64,000 nt of DNA from contig NZ_KN050846.1 in the NCBI RefSeq assembly GCF_000746845.1, positions 29,143 to 93,142 on the forward strand, read 5' to 3'. A program made the translations under genes and the position numbers. Positions within the stretch are counted from its first letter, which is position 1; each line of letters starts with the position of its first letter. The notes beneath the pieces were generated by a model. That model worked only from the letters and a program-made list of their open reading frames with translations, was not told the origin of the DNA and did no database searches. Origin of the DNA: Altibacter lentus. GTDB taxonomy: Bacteria > Bacteroidota > Bacteroidia > Flavobacteriales > Flavobacteriaceae. Shown here in pieces: positions 28,816 to 36,918 of this stretch.

Positions 28816-30201
28816 TCAGTCCTTTCTTTGGTATTTTTCCTTCATAAATTCAAAATACATATAGCCAAAGCGATCATACCAGTCTTCTACGCCGTACTGG
28901 GCTTCACACACATTGAGTTTCATCATGGCATCGGCTAAACCCTGCAGCAACTCGGCATACTTATTATCATAAGCATTTTGAAGGTCTTCCACCGATTTCT
29001 CGATCTTTACACGTTCTGCCTGCCATGCCATGCCTGCTACCGCATGTACACCCGAGGTGTTATCGCCAAAAGCAATGGCGGCTTCCGAAAATTTCTTCGT
29101 GCATTTATAGATTGTGGCCAGTCGTTCAAAAAGGTACCGTTGTTCATTGAATTTTTTTCGGGCTTCTTTAAAACAATTGGCACATTCATCGTCTTGATCC
29201 TCCAACGGTTCGCCGCGATCATCAAAAACAATATCGGTACAGATAGAAGGTATGGTAGGGCTTCCGGCCGGAGGGGTAGCATTGATACAACTACTCAATC
29301 CGTTGTATTTGTTGTAGAGGCTTTTCACTTGTTCCCAAGTCTTTCGAATGTTGGAAAGATGTTTGTTTAGATCTTTTACACCCTTATCCAACCCCTTGCG
29401 TTCTTTTTCTAGGAGGTCGAGCTTACGTTCCAAATTGGCACGGTCTTTTTTCACCCCTTCCTTATATTGTTCAAATTCCTCTATAGTGAGGAAGGTTCCC
29501 TGCTGGCTTTGTGCCATGGCTCCCAGCGGTATGGACAGGAGGAACAAAAGAAGGAGGGTCATGGTGTTCTTTTTTCTGCCTAAGAGCTTACCGGCCAAAA
29601 GTCCAATAACAAGAAGCGCTATGCCCAAGGCAATATACAGTAAGGTATTGCTGCCACCAGCGTCATCATCTGTAGCGTTTACACCAGATTCTTCTGTCGT
29701 GGAGGACATTTCAGTATCCTTAATTTTTCTGAAGGCGCTTCCCAGGTAACTTTTTCTTTCGGGACTCGCAAGAACCGTGATGGAATATAATGATTGGCTC
29801 GGCTTCTCGGTTTCTATCTTTATCCCAAAGCTACCCTCGGCGCGCAGTTTGTATTGCACTATATTGTCGGGTGCGGTTGTGGTATTCCGCTTGTTGTAGT
29901 CATCGTTCCATACATCCTGACTTAAACTTACTTCCAGTGGTGTTCCATCCAAACTGGTGACAAGAACATCCAGAAATTGAAACATACTATGTCCGGAAAC
30001 GAAATGATGCATCACGGTATCACGCATCCTATTGAAATACACAATACCTTTTTCACCTTCATGCCCCGGTCGGGTATCATTTTGTAATGCCAATTCTATA
30101 GGCTTGATTTCTTTGTTCAGGGTAAAGGGCTGTGCCAAGATATGCCCTATCCCTGATAGGAGTAAACTGAGGATCAGTAAGGTGATTTTTACTGTTTTCA
30201 T
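28816..30201 (-). CDS. Membrane coiled-coil protein with internal signal-like segment
   Basis: A 461-residue envelope protein of unknown family. From the ATG at 30201 it has a signal peptide ending HILAQ, a beta-rich domain of about 150 residues, one membrane segment (LLYIALGIALLVIGLLAG) followed by KLLGRKKN, then a second strongly signal-peptide-like stretch (MTLLLLFLLSIPLGAMAQ) and a long coiled coil (about 240-300). The C-terminal helical region has a cysteine cluster (CTDIVF, CANCFKEARKKF). The upstream ATG at 30225 would overlap the preceding stop, so 30201 is preferred. Confidence 0.7.
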   Translation of the reverse strand: MKTVKITLLILSLLLSGIGHILAQPFTLNKEIKPIELALQNDTRPGHEGEKGIVYFNRMRDTVMHHFVSGHSMFQFLDVLVTSLDGTPLEVSLSQDVWNDDYNKRNTTTAPDNIVQYKLRAEGSFGIKIETEKPSQSLYSITVLASPERKSYLGSAFRKIKDTEMSSTTEESGVNATDDDAGGSNTLLYIALGIALLVIGLLAGKLLGRKKNTMTLLLLFLLSIPLGAMAQSQQGTFLTIEEFEQYKEGVKKDRANLERKLDLLEKERKGLDKGVKDLNKHLSNIRKTWEQVKSLYNKYNGLSSCINATPPAGSPTIPSICTDIVFDDRGEPLEDQDDECANCFKEARKKFNEQRYLFERLATIYKCTKKFSEAAIAFGDNTSGVHAVAGMAWQAERVKIEKSVEDLQNAYDNKYAELLQGLADAMMKLNVCEAQYGVEDWYDRFGYMYFEFMKEKYQRKD

Positions 30202-30205
30202 AGGA

Positions 30206-30844
30206 CTAATTCTTATAGTTATCAATTAAATACTCGATGGCCTCTTTCCCTTTTTTCTCAAGGTAGTTTCTTTGTGTTTCACTTAGTTTGAAGACCATAC
30301 GGTAGCGAACTTGCAGACCATTGGCAAAATTTGGATTGTACAACACGTAATAGCCTTGATTGGGGTGTTTCCAGATGTAGTTATCACCTGCTTCACTTGT
30401 GCTGATAAAGTCTTTATCATAAGAGCCTGTAGTTAGTTTTCTAAGTTGGGCTTGTACTTCCTCCTTGGACATTTGGAAGGTGCTCAGGGAAAAGACAGTT
30501 TTCGTTCCGTCTTCTAAGGTAACATGATAAGTGCAATCATATCCTCCTTGGCCATTGACCGCGCTATAAGTTTCTTTTACATTAGATACGGGGACCTCGT
30601 ATATGGAAGCAGTTTCCTCAGCCGTCATTTTACAGGAATCGCCAAGGGCGTATAAGCGGGTGTAATCTGCCTGTTGTTCGAGTGCAATATCGGCATCGGA
30701 ATCACGGGACGTGAGGCTAGTCTCTCTATCTTCTTTTGAAGTAACTTGTGAATCTTTTTTTTCTGAATTGTCACAGGAAGACACCAACAGGGGAATACAT
30801 AGTAGGAGGGCCGTGGCTAAAAATTTGGGTACTTTCATCGTCAT
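30206..30844 (-). CDS. Lipoprotein, first gene of a three-gene operon
   Basis: A 212-residue lipoprotein (lipobox VSSC, then DNSEKKDSQ), with an acidic Ser/Thr/Asp-rich linker and a C-terminal globular domain (GGYDCTYHVTLEDGTKTVFSL; RYRMVFKLSETQRNYLEKKG). No family recognised. It is separated from the next gene by four bases and is the promoter-proximal member of the operon 30844 to 28419. The start could also be the Met at 30838. Confidence 0.7.
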   Translation of the reverse strand: MTMKVPKFLATALLLCIPLLVSSCDNSEKKDSQVTSKEDRETSLTSRDSDADIALEQQADYTRLYALGDSCKMTAEETASIYEVPVSNVKETYSAVNGQGGYDCTYHVTLEDGTKTVFSLSTFQMSKEEVQAQLRKLTTGSYDKDFISTSEAGDNYIWKHPNQGYYVLYNPNFANGLQVRYRMVFKLSETQRNYLEKKGKEAIEYLIDNYKN

Positions 30845-31018
30845 GATATGTAGGTTTTAAAATTGCAGTTATTGATTCCTATACTTCACAGATCGTAGTG
30901 TATAAACCCGCAACATCCTCAGCATACAATCACAAATAGATTCCGACGGGACATTCTAAAGTTACAAATTTTTATTTATAATGATATGACGCACTGTTAG
31001 ATACCAGGCTCCTTGTCT

Positions 31019-31465
31019 TTAATTTATGTGAATTGAAACCAAAACATTTTGATTATTCTGCAGTGTTGGAATCAAAGCATGAAATGTGAGATTTGGTGCT
31101 TCTGTAGTACTATTTTGATTAAAAGTGACATTCATTTCAATATCGTTGGAGTCACAATCTTTAACAATGGTGTAATCAATCGAGTCATTTCCACTCGGGA
31201 GACTTTGTTTGCCAATTATAAGATTATACTTGCTAAAGTCAATAGTTGGCTGACAATTTCCAGTAACCAATGTGTTAAATTGTGTTTGGCTTTTAATGAC
31301 AACAAAGTCGTTACTCAAATTGATATCAGTTTGATATTCTGTATCGATACAACCATATTCCATTTCAAGACTTGTAAAATCTACAGCAGGATTGCAGGGG
31401 TCATTATCATCATTTTTACATGAGAAAATAACCAATAGGACCGCAATTAATACCAGTTTTTTCAT
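31019..31465 (-). CDS. Small lipoprotein of unknown function
   Basis: A 148-residue lipoprotein: MKKLVLIAVLLVIFSCKNDD is a textbook flavobacterial lipoprotein start. The mature part is beta-rich with NLIIGKQSLPSGNDSIDY and ends VSIHIN. No enzyme motif. Stands alone between the operon above and a DUF1579-like gene. Confidence 0.65.
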   Translation of the reverse strand: MKKLVLIAVLLVIFSCKNDDNDPCNPAVDFTSLEMEYGCIDTEYQTDINLSNDFVVIKSQTQFNTLVTGNCQPTIDFSKYNLIIGKQSLPSGNDSIDYTIVKDCDSNDIEMNVTFNQNSTTEAPNLTFHALIPTLQNNQNVLVSIHIN

Positions 31466-31496
31466 TGGTATTGTTCGTGTTACAAGTTAGTGCCGA

Positions 31497-32003
31497 TTAC
31501 ATTTCTTTATCAAGCGTCATTTCAAAGAATTGAGACCAGTTTTCATTCTTGTTAAACTCACCTCTTTCGTACCATTGTCCGGCATCATTTTGCCAAATAA
31601 TATATCGCACATTCTCATTCGGGTACCAGTACAATTTGTCATCAATCACTTCGGCTTTGAATTCGGCATTCATTCCGCTGGGAAGATATGAACGAAACGA
31701 GAAATGATCAGCTTCTTTATTATAAGTAAGAACGGCCAGAGCATTATGAATAACTTTGCCATTGGACGTGCCCTTTCCTTCTATTAAAATAGCTGTCGAA
31801 TCTAATTTAAACTCAATTTTTTCAGTTTGTGCAAATTCCGACTTTCCATCTCTTCCCATTATCCAGCCTGTTCCTTTCCAGTTTCCAACCATAAAATCAA
31901 GTGTTTTTATTTTTGCTTTTGAAATGGAGTCTGTTTTGGAGTTCTGAGCAAAAGAAGTGATAGTAACTAAAAGCGCCAGAATAATTGTTAGTGTTGTTCT
32001 CAT
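31497..32003 (-). CDS. Exported DUF1579-like protein
   Basis: A 168-residue exported protein (MRTTLTIILALLVTITSFAQ) with a lipocalin-like domain: LDFMVGNWKGTGWIMGRDGK, then ILIEGKGTSNGKVIHNALAV and DKLYWYPNENVRYIIWQ, typical of DUF1579/heme-binding-like small barrels. The frame is open upstream to 32027, but the Met at 32003 gives a proper signal peptide. Function unknown. Confidence 0.7.
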   Translation of the reverse strand: MRTTLTIILALLVTITSFAQNSKTDSISKAKIKTLDFMVGNWKGTGWIMGRDGKSEFAQTEKIEFKLDSTAILIEGKGTSNGKVIHNALAVLTYNKEADHFSFRSYLPSGMNAEFKAEVIDDKLYWYPNENVRYIIWQNDAGQWYERGEFNKNENWSQFFEMTLDKEM

Positions 32004-32097
32004 AAGGTTAGATGTTGTATCGTACAAAATAGCTTAGTGCCATATAGCTTATTTCCAGCGTCCATTACCTGTTCAAACAACTAATGTAGCAAACATC

Positions 32098-33159
32098 TTA
32101 CATTTGTGTATCATATATGACTGGAAATTGTTCCGGTATATCGTCCCATGATTCGCCTAAGTTCTGTCTTAAGTCAATTTCTATTCCACGAGCAATTGTA
32201 GAAATGGGAACATCATTCGCCGAGCCTTCAAATGGATTTTCTCCTGTTCTGCCAATTCTTTCCATTGTGTGAAAAATCCAGGCTACAATCACGTAAAAGG
32301 GAATTGAAAGCCAGATAAAAATAGCTCCAATTATAGGTCGGGAAGAACTTATTTCGGTTCCTATTTCTGCGAACTGAGGAACAATGGCCAGCGGCAGTAT
32401 CATTACAAAAAGCCACATAAAATAATGATTTAGAGTCGCGAATTGACGTGGATAAGGAAAATTCTTAATACGCTCAGATTGCCCCTGCAGCGTGAACATT
32501 TCTTTTAATACGTTTTCCAATTCTAAAAATGAAAATTCCCAAACCACCCCCTTTTCCTTTAATTTTTGAAGATGCTTAGATTGTAAATAGAGCAGCGCAG
32601 TTGGTTTATTGTTTTTGTCTCTAACATATTCCAGATCTTGTTGGGAGAGGTATGGTCCAATATCGGTTTCAACTGTACTGTCCCATTCCGGTGGTCGCAC
32701 CATTTTGCTCCATTCTTTGTTTGTCTTTTCGTGAACAACCGTTTCCCATGGTTTTGAAGTTCGCATGGCGTGGCGTAAGGCAGTCATCCAAGCGATATGT
32801 CTGTACGTAAGAATTTTTATCTCCTGTTGTAATTCCTTTTCTGAAAGTTTTTCCTTAACATGTTCATTACTTAACATATGCTTAACATACATACCGAAGG
32901 TTCTGGAAATATTCACAATGCCTCCCCATATTTTTCTTGCTTCCCAAATTCTCCCGTACGCCGAATTGTTTTGAAAACCAATAACAAACGCTACTGCAGT
33001 ACCTATTAAAGCCAAAGGTGTCCAAGGAATTTTTAACCATTCCAGATCCAAAAAAGTATATAATCCAACAAAGACGGTAATAATGGTGATAAACAATAGG
33101 GTCTCATACCGAGTCCACTTTACCATATCCACAACTCTAAAGACCTTTCTTGTATACAT
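32098..33159 (-). CDS. Bestrophin-like anion channel
   Basis: A 353-residue membrane protein of the bestrophin family. N-terminal membrane helices (LLFITIITVFVGLYTFL; LIGTAVAFVIGFQNNSAYGR) precede the family core WEARKIWGGIVNISRTFG; a second hydrophobic pair lies at about residues 240-300 (WLFVMILPLAIVPQF; FIWLSIPFYVIVAWIFH), and the GENPFEGSANDVPI segment near the end is characteristic. Likely a pentameric chloride or other anion channel. Confidence 0.9.
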   Translation of the reverse strand: MYTRKVFRVVDMVKWTRYETLLFITIITVFVGLYTFLDLEWLKIPWTPLALIGTAVAFVIGFQNNSAYGRIWEARKIWGGIVNISRTFGMYVKHMLSNEHVKEKLSEKELQQEIKILTYRHIAWMTALRHAMRTSKPWETVVHEKTNKEWSKMVRPPEWDSTVETDIGPYLSQQDLEYVRDKNNKPTALLYLQSKHLQKLKEKGVVWEFSFLELENVLKEMFTLQGQSERIKNFPYPRQFATLNHYFMWLFVMILPLAIVPQFAEIGTEISSSRPIIGAIFIWLSIPFYVIVAWIFHTMERIGRTGENPFEGSANDVPISTIARGIEIDLRQNLGESWDDIPEQFPVIYDTQM

Positions 33160-33187
33160 TGTTTTCTTTTAGGTAGTTTAATTCCTA

Positions 33188-33300
33188 TGTAAGGCTTAAA
33201 TTTCGGCGGGTTGACAGTTATGTCGGTGTTCCACGACCTACGGATCATCGAGGTGGGGGAGCTCTGTATCCGGTGTATTCAGAAATGAAGATAATCAATT
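33188..33300 (-). repeat. Degenerate copy of the type A cassette-end element
   Basis: AGGCTTAAATTTCGGCGGGT and GGTGGGGGAGCTC match the start and middle of the type A palindromic element found intact at 44345, 51302 and elsewhere, but spacing and bases have decayed and no right-hand arm is left. It lies 81 bases downstream of the SMR gene, the position such an element has in the intact array. The rest of the 33160-33381 gap shows nothing else. Confidence 0.55.
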
Positions 33301-33381
33301 TGAAGGAATTACAACGCATTTCGCAATCAGTGCAGCACCTGAAAGCCAATCTAGGCTTTATTTCCATTCTTTTGAGACTGT

Positions 33382-33708
33382 TTAATACGAAACTACTTTC
33401 AGTCCGATAATTGAGACTATCAATGTGGTAATGAAGAATAGTCGCCAAAATGTTGCCGGCTCTTTAAAGATCAGAATTCCAATTAATACAGTTCCTACAG
33501 CGCCAATACCCGTCCAAACAGCGTAAGCGGTTCCAATCGGCAGTTGCTGAGACACTTTTACAAGAAGGAACATACTTATTCCTAAACAAATCAAGAATCC
33601 TATATACCAATAAGTTGCTTCAATTCCTGATGCTTCTTTTGCCTTTCCGAGGCAGGCCGCAAATGCGACTTCAAAAAGGCCTGCAATAATTAATAGTGTC
33701 CAATTCAT
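33382..33708 (-). CDS. Small multidrug resistance (SMR) family transporter
   Basis: A 108-residue four-helix membrane protein of the EmrE/SugE type: membrane-embedded glutamate in IIAGLFEVAFAACLGKAKEA, the WYIGFLICLGISMFLL helix, and PIGTAYAVWTGIGAVGTVL in helix 3. It exports quaternary ammonium or guanidinium-type compounds as a dimer. SMR genes are also typical integron cargo elsewhere; here a decayed cassette-end element lies downstream. Confidence 0.92.
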   Translation of the reverse strand: MNWTLLIIAGLFEVAFAACLGKAKEASGIEATYWYIGFLICLGISMFLLVKVSQQLPIGTAYAVWTGIGAVGTVLIGILIFKEPATFWRLFFITTLIVSIIGLKVVSY

Positions 33709-33758
33709 TCGTAATTAATTTCCGCGTGTACCGTCCGGCAATTTCGTTATTTTCTTGT

Positions 33759-33935
33759 TTACTCAATTACATTCTCGTCCTTATTGTTTAAGCTATATGC
33801 TAATAATTGTTTGAGTCTTTTCGACGCATCTATCGCTTCAAGAGATTTTTCCTGATAGCAATTGTAAACTGTTAAATCCGTCTTTAATGTTTTGTAACAC
33901 GCAGTTAATTTCTCTAAAGATAGGATTTTAAATTA
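33759..33935 (-). pseudogene. Possible gene fragment without a start codon
   Basis: The minus strand is open for about 57 codons ending at TAA (33759-33761), with plausible coding composition (LTACYKTLKTDLTVYNCYQE; ASKRLKQLLAYSLNNKDENV), but an in-frame TAA precedes it and there is no start. Its upstream part also resembles the leader of the DUF6090-like cassettes (TTTCTCTAAAGATA), so it may be non-coding. The remaining gap to 34081 shows nothing recognisable. Confidence 0.25.
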
Positions 33936-34081
33936 ATTGAGAATCTGAAGTCAGGAAGTACAATTTCCCCGATTATTGTAAAGTTAACGGGGTAGGGATC
34001 GCTGCTTTGTCAAATTCTAATGGGTTGATCTTCTAACTAATGCTGCCGGCCGTTTGCGATGAATTATTGTGAGCAAGGAGC

Positions 34082-34678
34082 TTACTTATCTTTTGAACTG
34101 TAGAGTCCTTTAAATAATAATTTCATTCCCCATTCCATAATCTCCATGGATTCAGTATTATTTAAACCGCATACATCCTTCGCAACGATAAGTGGTTCTA
34201 TACCCATGAATATTGTAAATAAGTTAGAGAGTTTTTGCTTTTCTTCAGTGGAAAAATTACTGTCTTTCAGCACTAATTCCAGTGTTTTTTTTCTACTGGC
34301 CCCTCTTTTCGGTGTGGAAGTATTTGCGTCCAAAACAGCGCTTATATATTTTCGAAAAAGTTTTTCATGATCCACAGCCAGACGATTATAATAATGTTGT
34401 ATCTCCAGCACTTTTTTTTCTAAATCATTACCCTTTAAATCTTCATAAATTTCACTTGGATCTTTAGTGCTAATATCAAGTCCGGCCTCTGCTGCCAGAA
34501 TATCGATGTTCGAAAAATATCTATAAACGGTCGCTCTTGAGATTCCTGCTTCTTTTGCAATATCTTCAAGATTAAAATCCAACCCCTTATTCAAAAATAT
34601 TTGAGCCGTTTTCAGTATAATGTTCCGGGTTTCTAATTTTTGATTCGTTCTGCCGGTTCTTATATATTCTTTATTCAT
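34082..34678 (-). CDS. TetR/AcrR family repressor
   Basis: A 198-residue repressor with the N-terminal helix-turn-helix (IILKTAQIFLNKGLDFNLED; IAKEAGISRATVYRYFSNID, residues about 20-65) and an all-helical ligand domain. It is divergent from the cupin gene at 34751. The gap contains two copies of a TGAGAnnnnnnTCTCA palindrome, one over its own start codon and one behind the cupin promoter, so it likely represses both genes. Confidence 0.9.
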   Translation of the reverse strand: MNKEYIRTGRTNQKLETRNIILKTAQIFLNKGLDFNLEDIAKEAGISRATVYRYFSNIDILAAEAGLDISTKDPSEIYEDLKGNDLEKKVLEIQHYYNRLAVDHEKLFRKYISAVLDANTSTPKRGASRKKTLELVLKDSNFSTEEKQKLSNLFTIFMGIEPLIVAKDVCGLNNTESMEIMEWGMKLLFKGLYSSKDK

Positions 34679-34694
34679 GAGACAAATATCTCAT
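34677..34694. promoter_or_regulatory. Operator copy 1 for the TetR repressor
   Basis: ATGAGACAAATATCTCAT is an inverted repeat with perfect six-base arms (ATGAGA/TCTCAT). It overlaps the TetR start codon, consistent with autorepression. Confidence 0.65.
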
Positions 34695-34722
34695 TAAATT
34701 TGCTTTAATAAAAATTAAATTC

Positions 34723-34746
34723 TATGTTTGTGAGACAAAAATCTCA
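34723..34746 (+). promoter_or_regulatory. Cupin gene promoter box and operator copy 2
   Basis: A -7 box TATGTTTG (34723-34730) is followed without a gap by TGAGACAAAAATCTCA (34731-34746), the second operator. A bound repressor would block the transcription start. Because the promoter box covers the ATG at 34724, the next in-frame ATG at 34751 is taken as the cupin start. Confidence 0.65.
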
Positions 34747-34750
34747 TAAA

Positions 34751-35185
34751 ATGGAATCAAGCAATACAAAATGGGTCTTGGGTCATAAGATCACACCACA
34801 TGATAGTTCGGGCGATTTTGATTTAATGGTAGCCGAGACACCGGCTAAAGTTCAAGGTCCACCACCTCATTTACACAATTTCTTGAAAGAATCTTTTCTT
34901 ATTATAGAGGGGGAAATGGAATTTTTTGTGAATGGAGAAGTGAGAGTGCTAAAAGCGGGGGAATCAATTGATATACCTCCAAATACGTTACATACTTTTT
35001 CGAATAAAAGTACAACGTCTTGTAAGTGGATTAATATTCATAGTCCTAAAGGGTTTAGATCGTTCTTTGAAGACATAGGTGTTTCTGAAACTGAAGAGAA
35101 CGCCATCGAAAAATCAAATGCCCCGGAAATTATCAATAAAGTAATGGCCACTGCTGCAAATTATGATATGATTATCAAAGTTTAA
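34751..35185 (+). CDS. Cupin domain protein under TetR control
   Basis: A 144-residue single-cupin protein. The first cupin motif is seen as GPPPHLHNFLKESFLIIEGE with the two histidines and glutamate expected to bind metal; the second as PPNTLHTFSNKST with a histidine. Similar small cupins are quercetinase-like or sensor proteins; no substrate can be assigned. The only plus-strand gene in the right half of the window. Start chosen from the promoter position. Confidence 0.8.
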   Translation: MESSNTKWVLGHKITPHDSSGDFDLMVAETPAKVQGPPPHLHNFLKESFLIIEGEMEFFVNGEVRVLKAGESIDIPPNTLHTFSNKSTTSCKWINIHSPKGFRSFFEDIGVSETEENAIEKSNAPEIINKVMATAANYDMIIKV

Positions 35186-35375
35186 GCAGCACTTATTGCT
35201 AACGTCTCGGCTATTGGTAGTTGGGGCCCCGATAGCTAACGCGATTGGGTAGCAGACGATAAACTGTAATTTCGTATAGGAATGTATATTAAATAGACAT
35301 ACCCATGTAAAAGTCAGTGTGGCAATGGGCTCGTTCTTTCGGCCGCAACAATCCCTTGGGAAATGCTATGGCTTA
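35186..35375. other. Gap with possible decayed cassette-end element
   Basis: From 35201 the sequence AACGTCTCGGCTATTGGTAG resembles the left arm of the type G element at 45047 (AACGGTCTTGGCTATGAGTA). No matching right arm is found before the next gene; nothing else is recognised. Confidence 0.3.
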
Positions 35376-35813
35376 TTACTTTCTCATAAAATCGAATGCC
35401 CCTTTTCGAAGTTGAATACCGTATTCTAAGTAGGCTTTCATACAGGCGAGGAAATTTGCCCATCCTCCCGAATTTTCTAACGCCCATTTTAAATTTTCGT
35501 CACTAAGCTCTTTCCCATTTTCGTTTACTCTTACTATTGTATTGTCATTTGGTAATGCTTCTAACGTGATCATTACCACGGTATCCGGATCCCAAACAAA
35601 GGAAATGGAACGATCCTGCACAATTTTGATAACTTTCACAGGATACTTTTCTTCAAATTCAGGAAATTTCCAAATCACCTCTTTATTGGATTCAAGCCGT
35701 CCACTACTTTCAGAAATAAAATACCGGGTCATTTTCTCTGGATTCACAATCCCTTCGAAAACTTCTTCGATCGGCTTTTGAATTTGTATAACTGCGTTGG
35801 ATTCAAGTTTCAT
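35376..35813 (-). CDS. SRPBCC/AHSA1-type START-fold protein
   Basis: A 145-residue ligand-binding helix-grip protein: VIQIQKPIEEVFEGIVNPEK opens the fold, GRLESNKEVIWKFPEF and ITLEALPNDNTIVRVNENG are the antiparallel strands, and GGWANFLACMKAYLEYGIQL is the C-terminal helix. Members act as chaperone activators or small-molecule binders. The start at 35813 (MKLESNAV) is preferred to 35858, which would add a hydrophobic tail unlike the family. Confidence 0.8.
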   Translation of the reverse strand: MKLESNAVIQIQKPIEEVFEGIVNPEKMTRYFISESSGRLESNKEVIWKFPEFEEKYPVKVIKIVQDRSISFVWDPDTVVMITLEALPNDNTIVRVNENGKELSDENLKWALENSGGWANFLACMKAYLEYGIQLRKGAFDFMRK

Positions 35814-35856
35814 AAACATTTTTTTATTTCCTATAGTGCCGATCAGAATGATATAC

Positions 35857-36050
35857 AACGGCTTGGACTAAAATTTCGACGGATTCACAATGCCACCAAG
35901 GAGCCACCTACGGCGAAACATAAGCGTGGGGAGCTGCGTTTCCGGTTTGTTCAGGAATAAAGATACTCAATTTGGAGAAATAGTAATGTAATTATCCATC
36001 AGCCTCGCTGGGACAAGCGAAGTGAACTGGAGTCAGTAATTATAGCTGTT
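35857..36050 (-). repeat. Older attC-like element, type A, diverged
   Basis: Runs from ACAACGGCTTGGACTAAAAT to TAATTATAGCTGTTGATAGC. The L-arm pair ACTAAAATT/AATTATAGC is still visible, and the GGTTGGCAGCGACGCC core of the intact copies is partly replaced. It sits 15 bases after the stop of the DUF2459-like gene (minus strand), as in the intact cassettes. Confidence 0.65.
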
Positions 36051-36065
36051 GATAGCAAATGTATT

Positions 36066-36713
36066 TTATTCATATTTGTTCATTAATCCAAAGTCAAAAG
36101 GAGTCCATAGACACGATTTTAATCCACTTTCTTTAAATGCCGAATTCACCCAACTGTTACAGGTATTAAAACATGAATAATAGCCTTTCGCCTTGTAAAA
36201 ATCATCCACGCCAGTATAGCCTTGGTTTTCTAAAATGATTTTCATTCCGTTTTCATTAAGTTGAAACGTATTGAAAAGATACATATTCAATTTCTCCAGC
36301 TCTGTCTTACTGATTTTTATTTCGATCCAGTCAGAACGTTGGGATTCGTAACGAGTTATGAGCACTAAGGTTGAACTTTTTAAGAACATTGCTTTAAGCG
36401 CATTGCGAAAAGTCAAATCTCCCCAAATAGGTGTATTTATGTAGAAATCCTCATCGCCCCATCCAAAAGAAAAGTAATGGTCCGATGGCTCTCGTTTTAT
36501 GCCGGAAAGTAATAAGCTGTCAATGTTATTTTGTGGAATTATTATATTTAAATGTATTCCATTGGTGCTTAGGTAAATTGTTTTGTCGGTTGTTTGATTT
36601 TCAATCTTTCTGTCAATCGTTATTGCTGTCAAAATCAAAGAAACAATTAAATACGTGATAGGAATAAGCACGAAATATGAGATCCATTTAAAAACTTTTT
36701 TTATCAAATTCAT
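36066..36713 (-). CDS. DUF2459-like inner-membrane protein
   Basis: A 215-residue protein with one N-terminal membrane helix (WISYFVLIPITYLIVSLIL) and a globular part with IHLNIIIP, HYFSFGWGDEDFYINTPIW, and CFNTCNSWVNSAFKESGL, the pattern I associate with DUF2459 (TIGR02117), a family with a permuted peptidase-like fold: the Cys-x3-Cys and Asn/Trp near the C-terminus are its hallmark. Function unknown. Start taken at 36713, because the upstream frame runs through the neighbouring palindromic element. Confidence 0.75.
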   Translation of the reverse strand: MNLIKKVFKWISYFVLIPITYLIVSLILTAITIDRKIENQTTDKTIYLSTNGIHLNIIIPQNNIDSLLLSGIKREPSDHYFSFGWGDEDFYINTPIWGDLTFRNALKAMFLKSSTLVLITRYESQRSDWIEIKISKTELEKLNMYLFNTFQLNENGMKIILENQGYTGVDDFYKAKGYYSCFNTCNSWVNSAFKESGLKSCLWTPFDFGLMNKYE

Positions 36714-36736
36714 ATGGTCTGGTTCATAAGTTTGCC

Positions 36737-36918
36737 AATGGCTAAGGCTAAAATTTCGGCGGGTTGCCAGCGACGCTGGGGGAGCGACGTTCCCAATTAA
36801 TTCCGAATACCTTTTTAGCTTCTTTAAAAGTATGAATATTGTTTTATTTATTTCAGCCCCACTGAGACAAGCGAAGCGAATGGGCGTAAGCAATTATAGT
36901 CAAGGAACGAGACTTGTT
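36737..36918 (-). repeat. Older attC-like element, type A
   Basis: From CAATGGCTAAGGCTAAAATT to the GTT at 36916-36918. It shares GGCTAAAATTTCGGCGGGTT and the TTTTTAGCTTCTTTAAAAGT segment with the intact type A copies. The right end overlaps the stop codon of the pyrophosphatase gene, whose 3' element it is. The conserved AAC at the left is AAT here. Confidence 0.7.
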
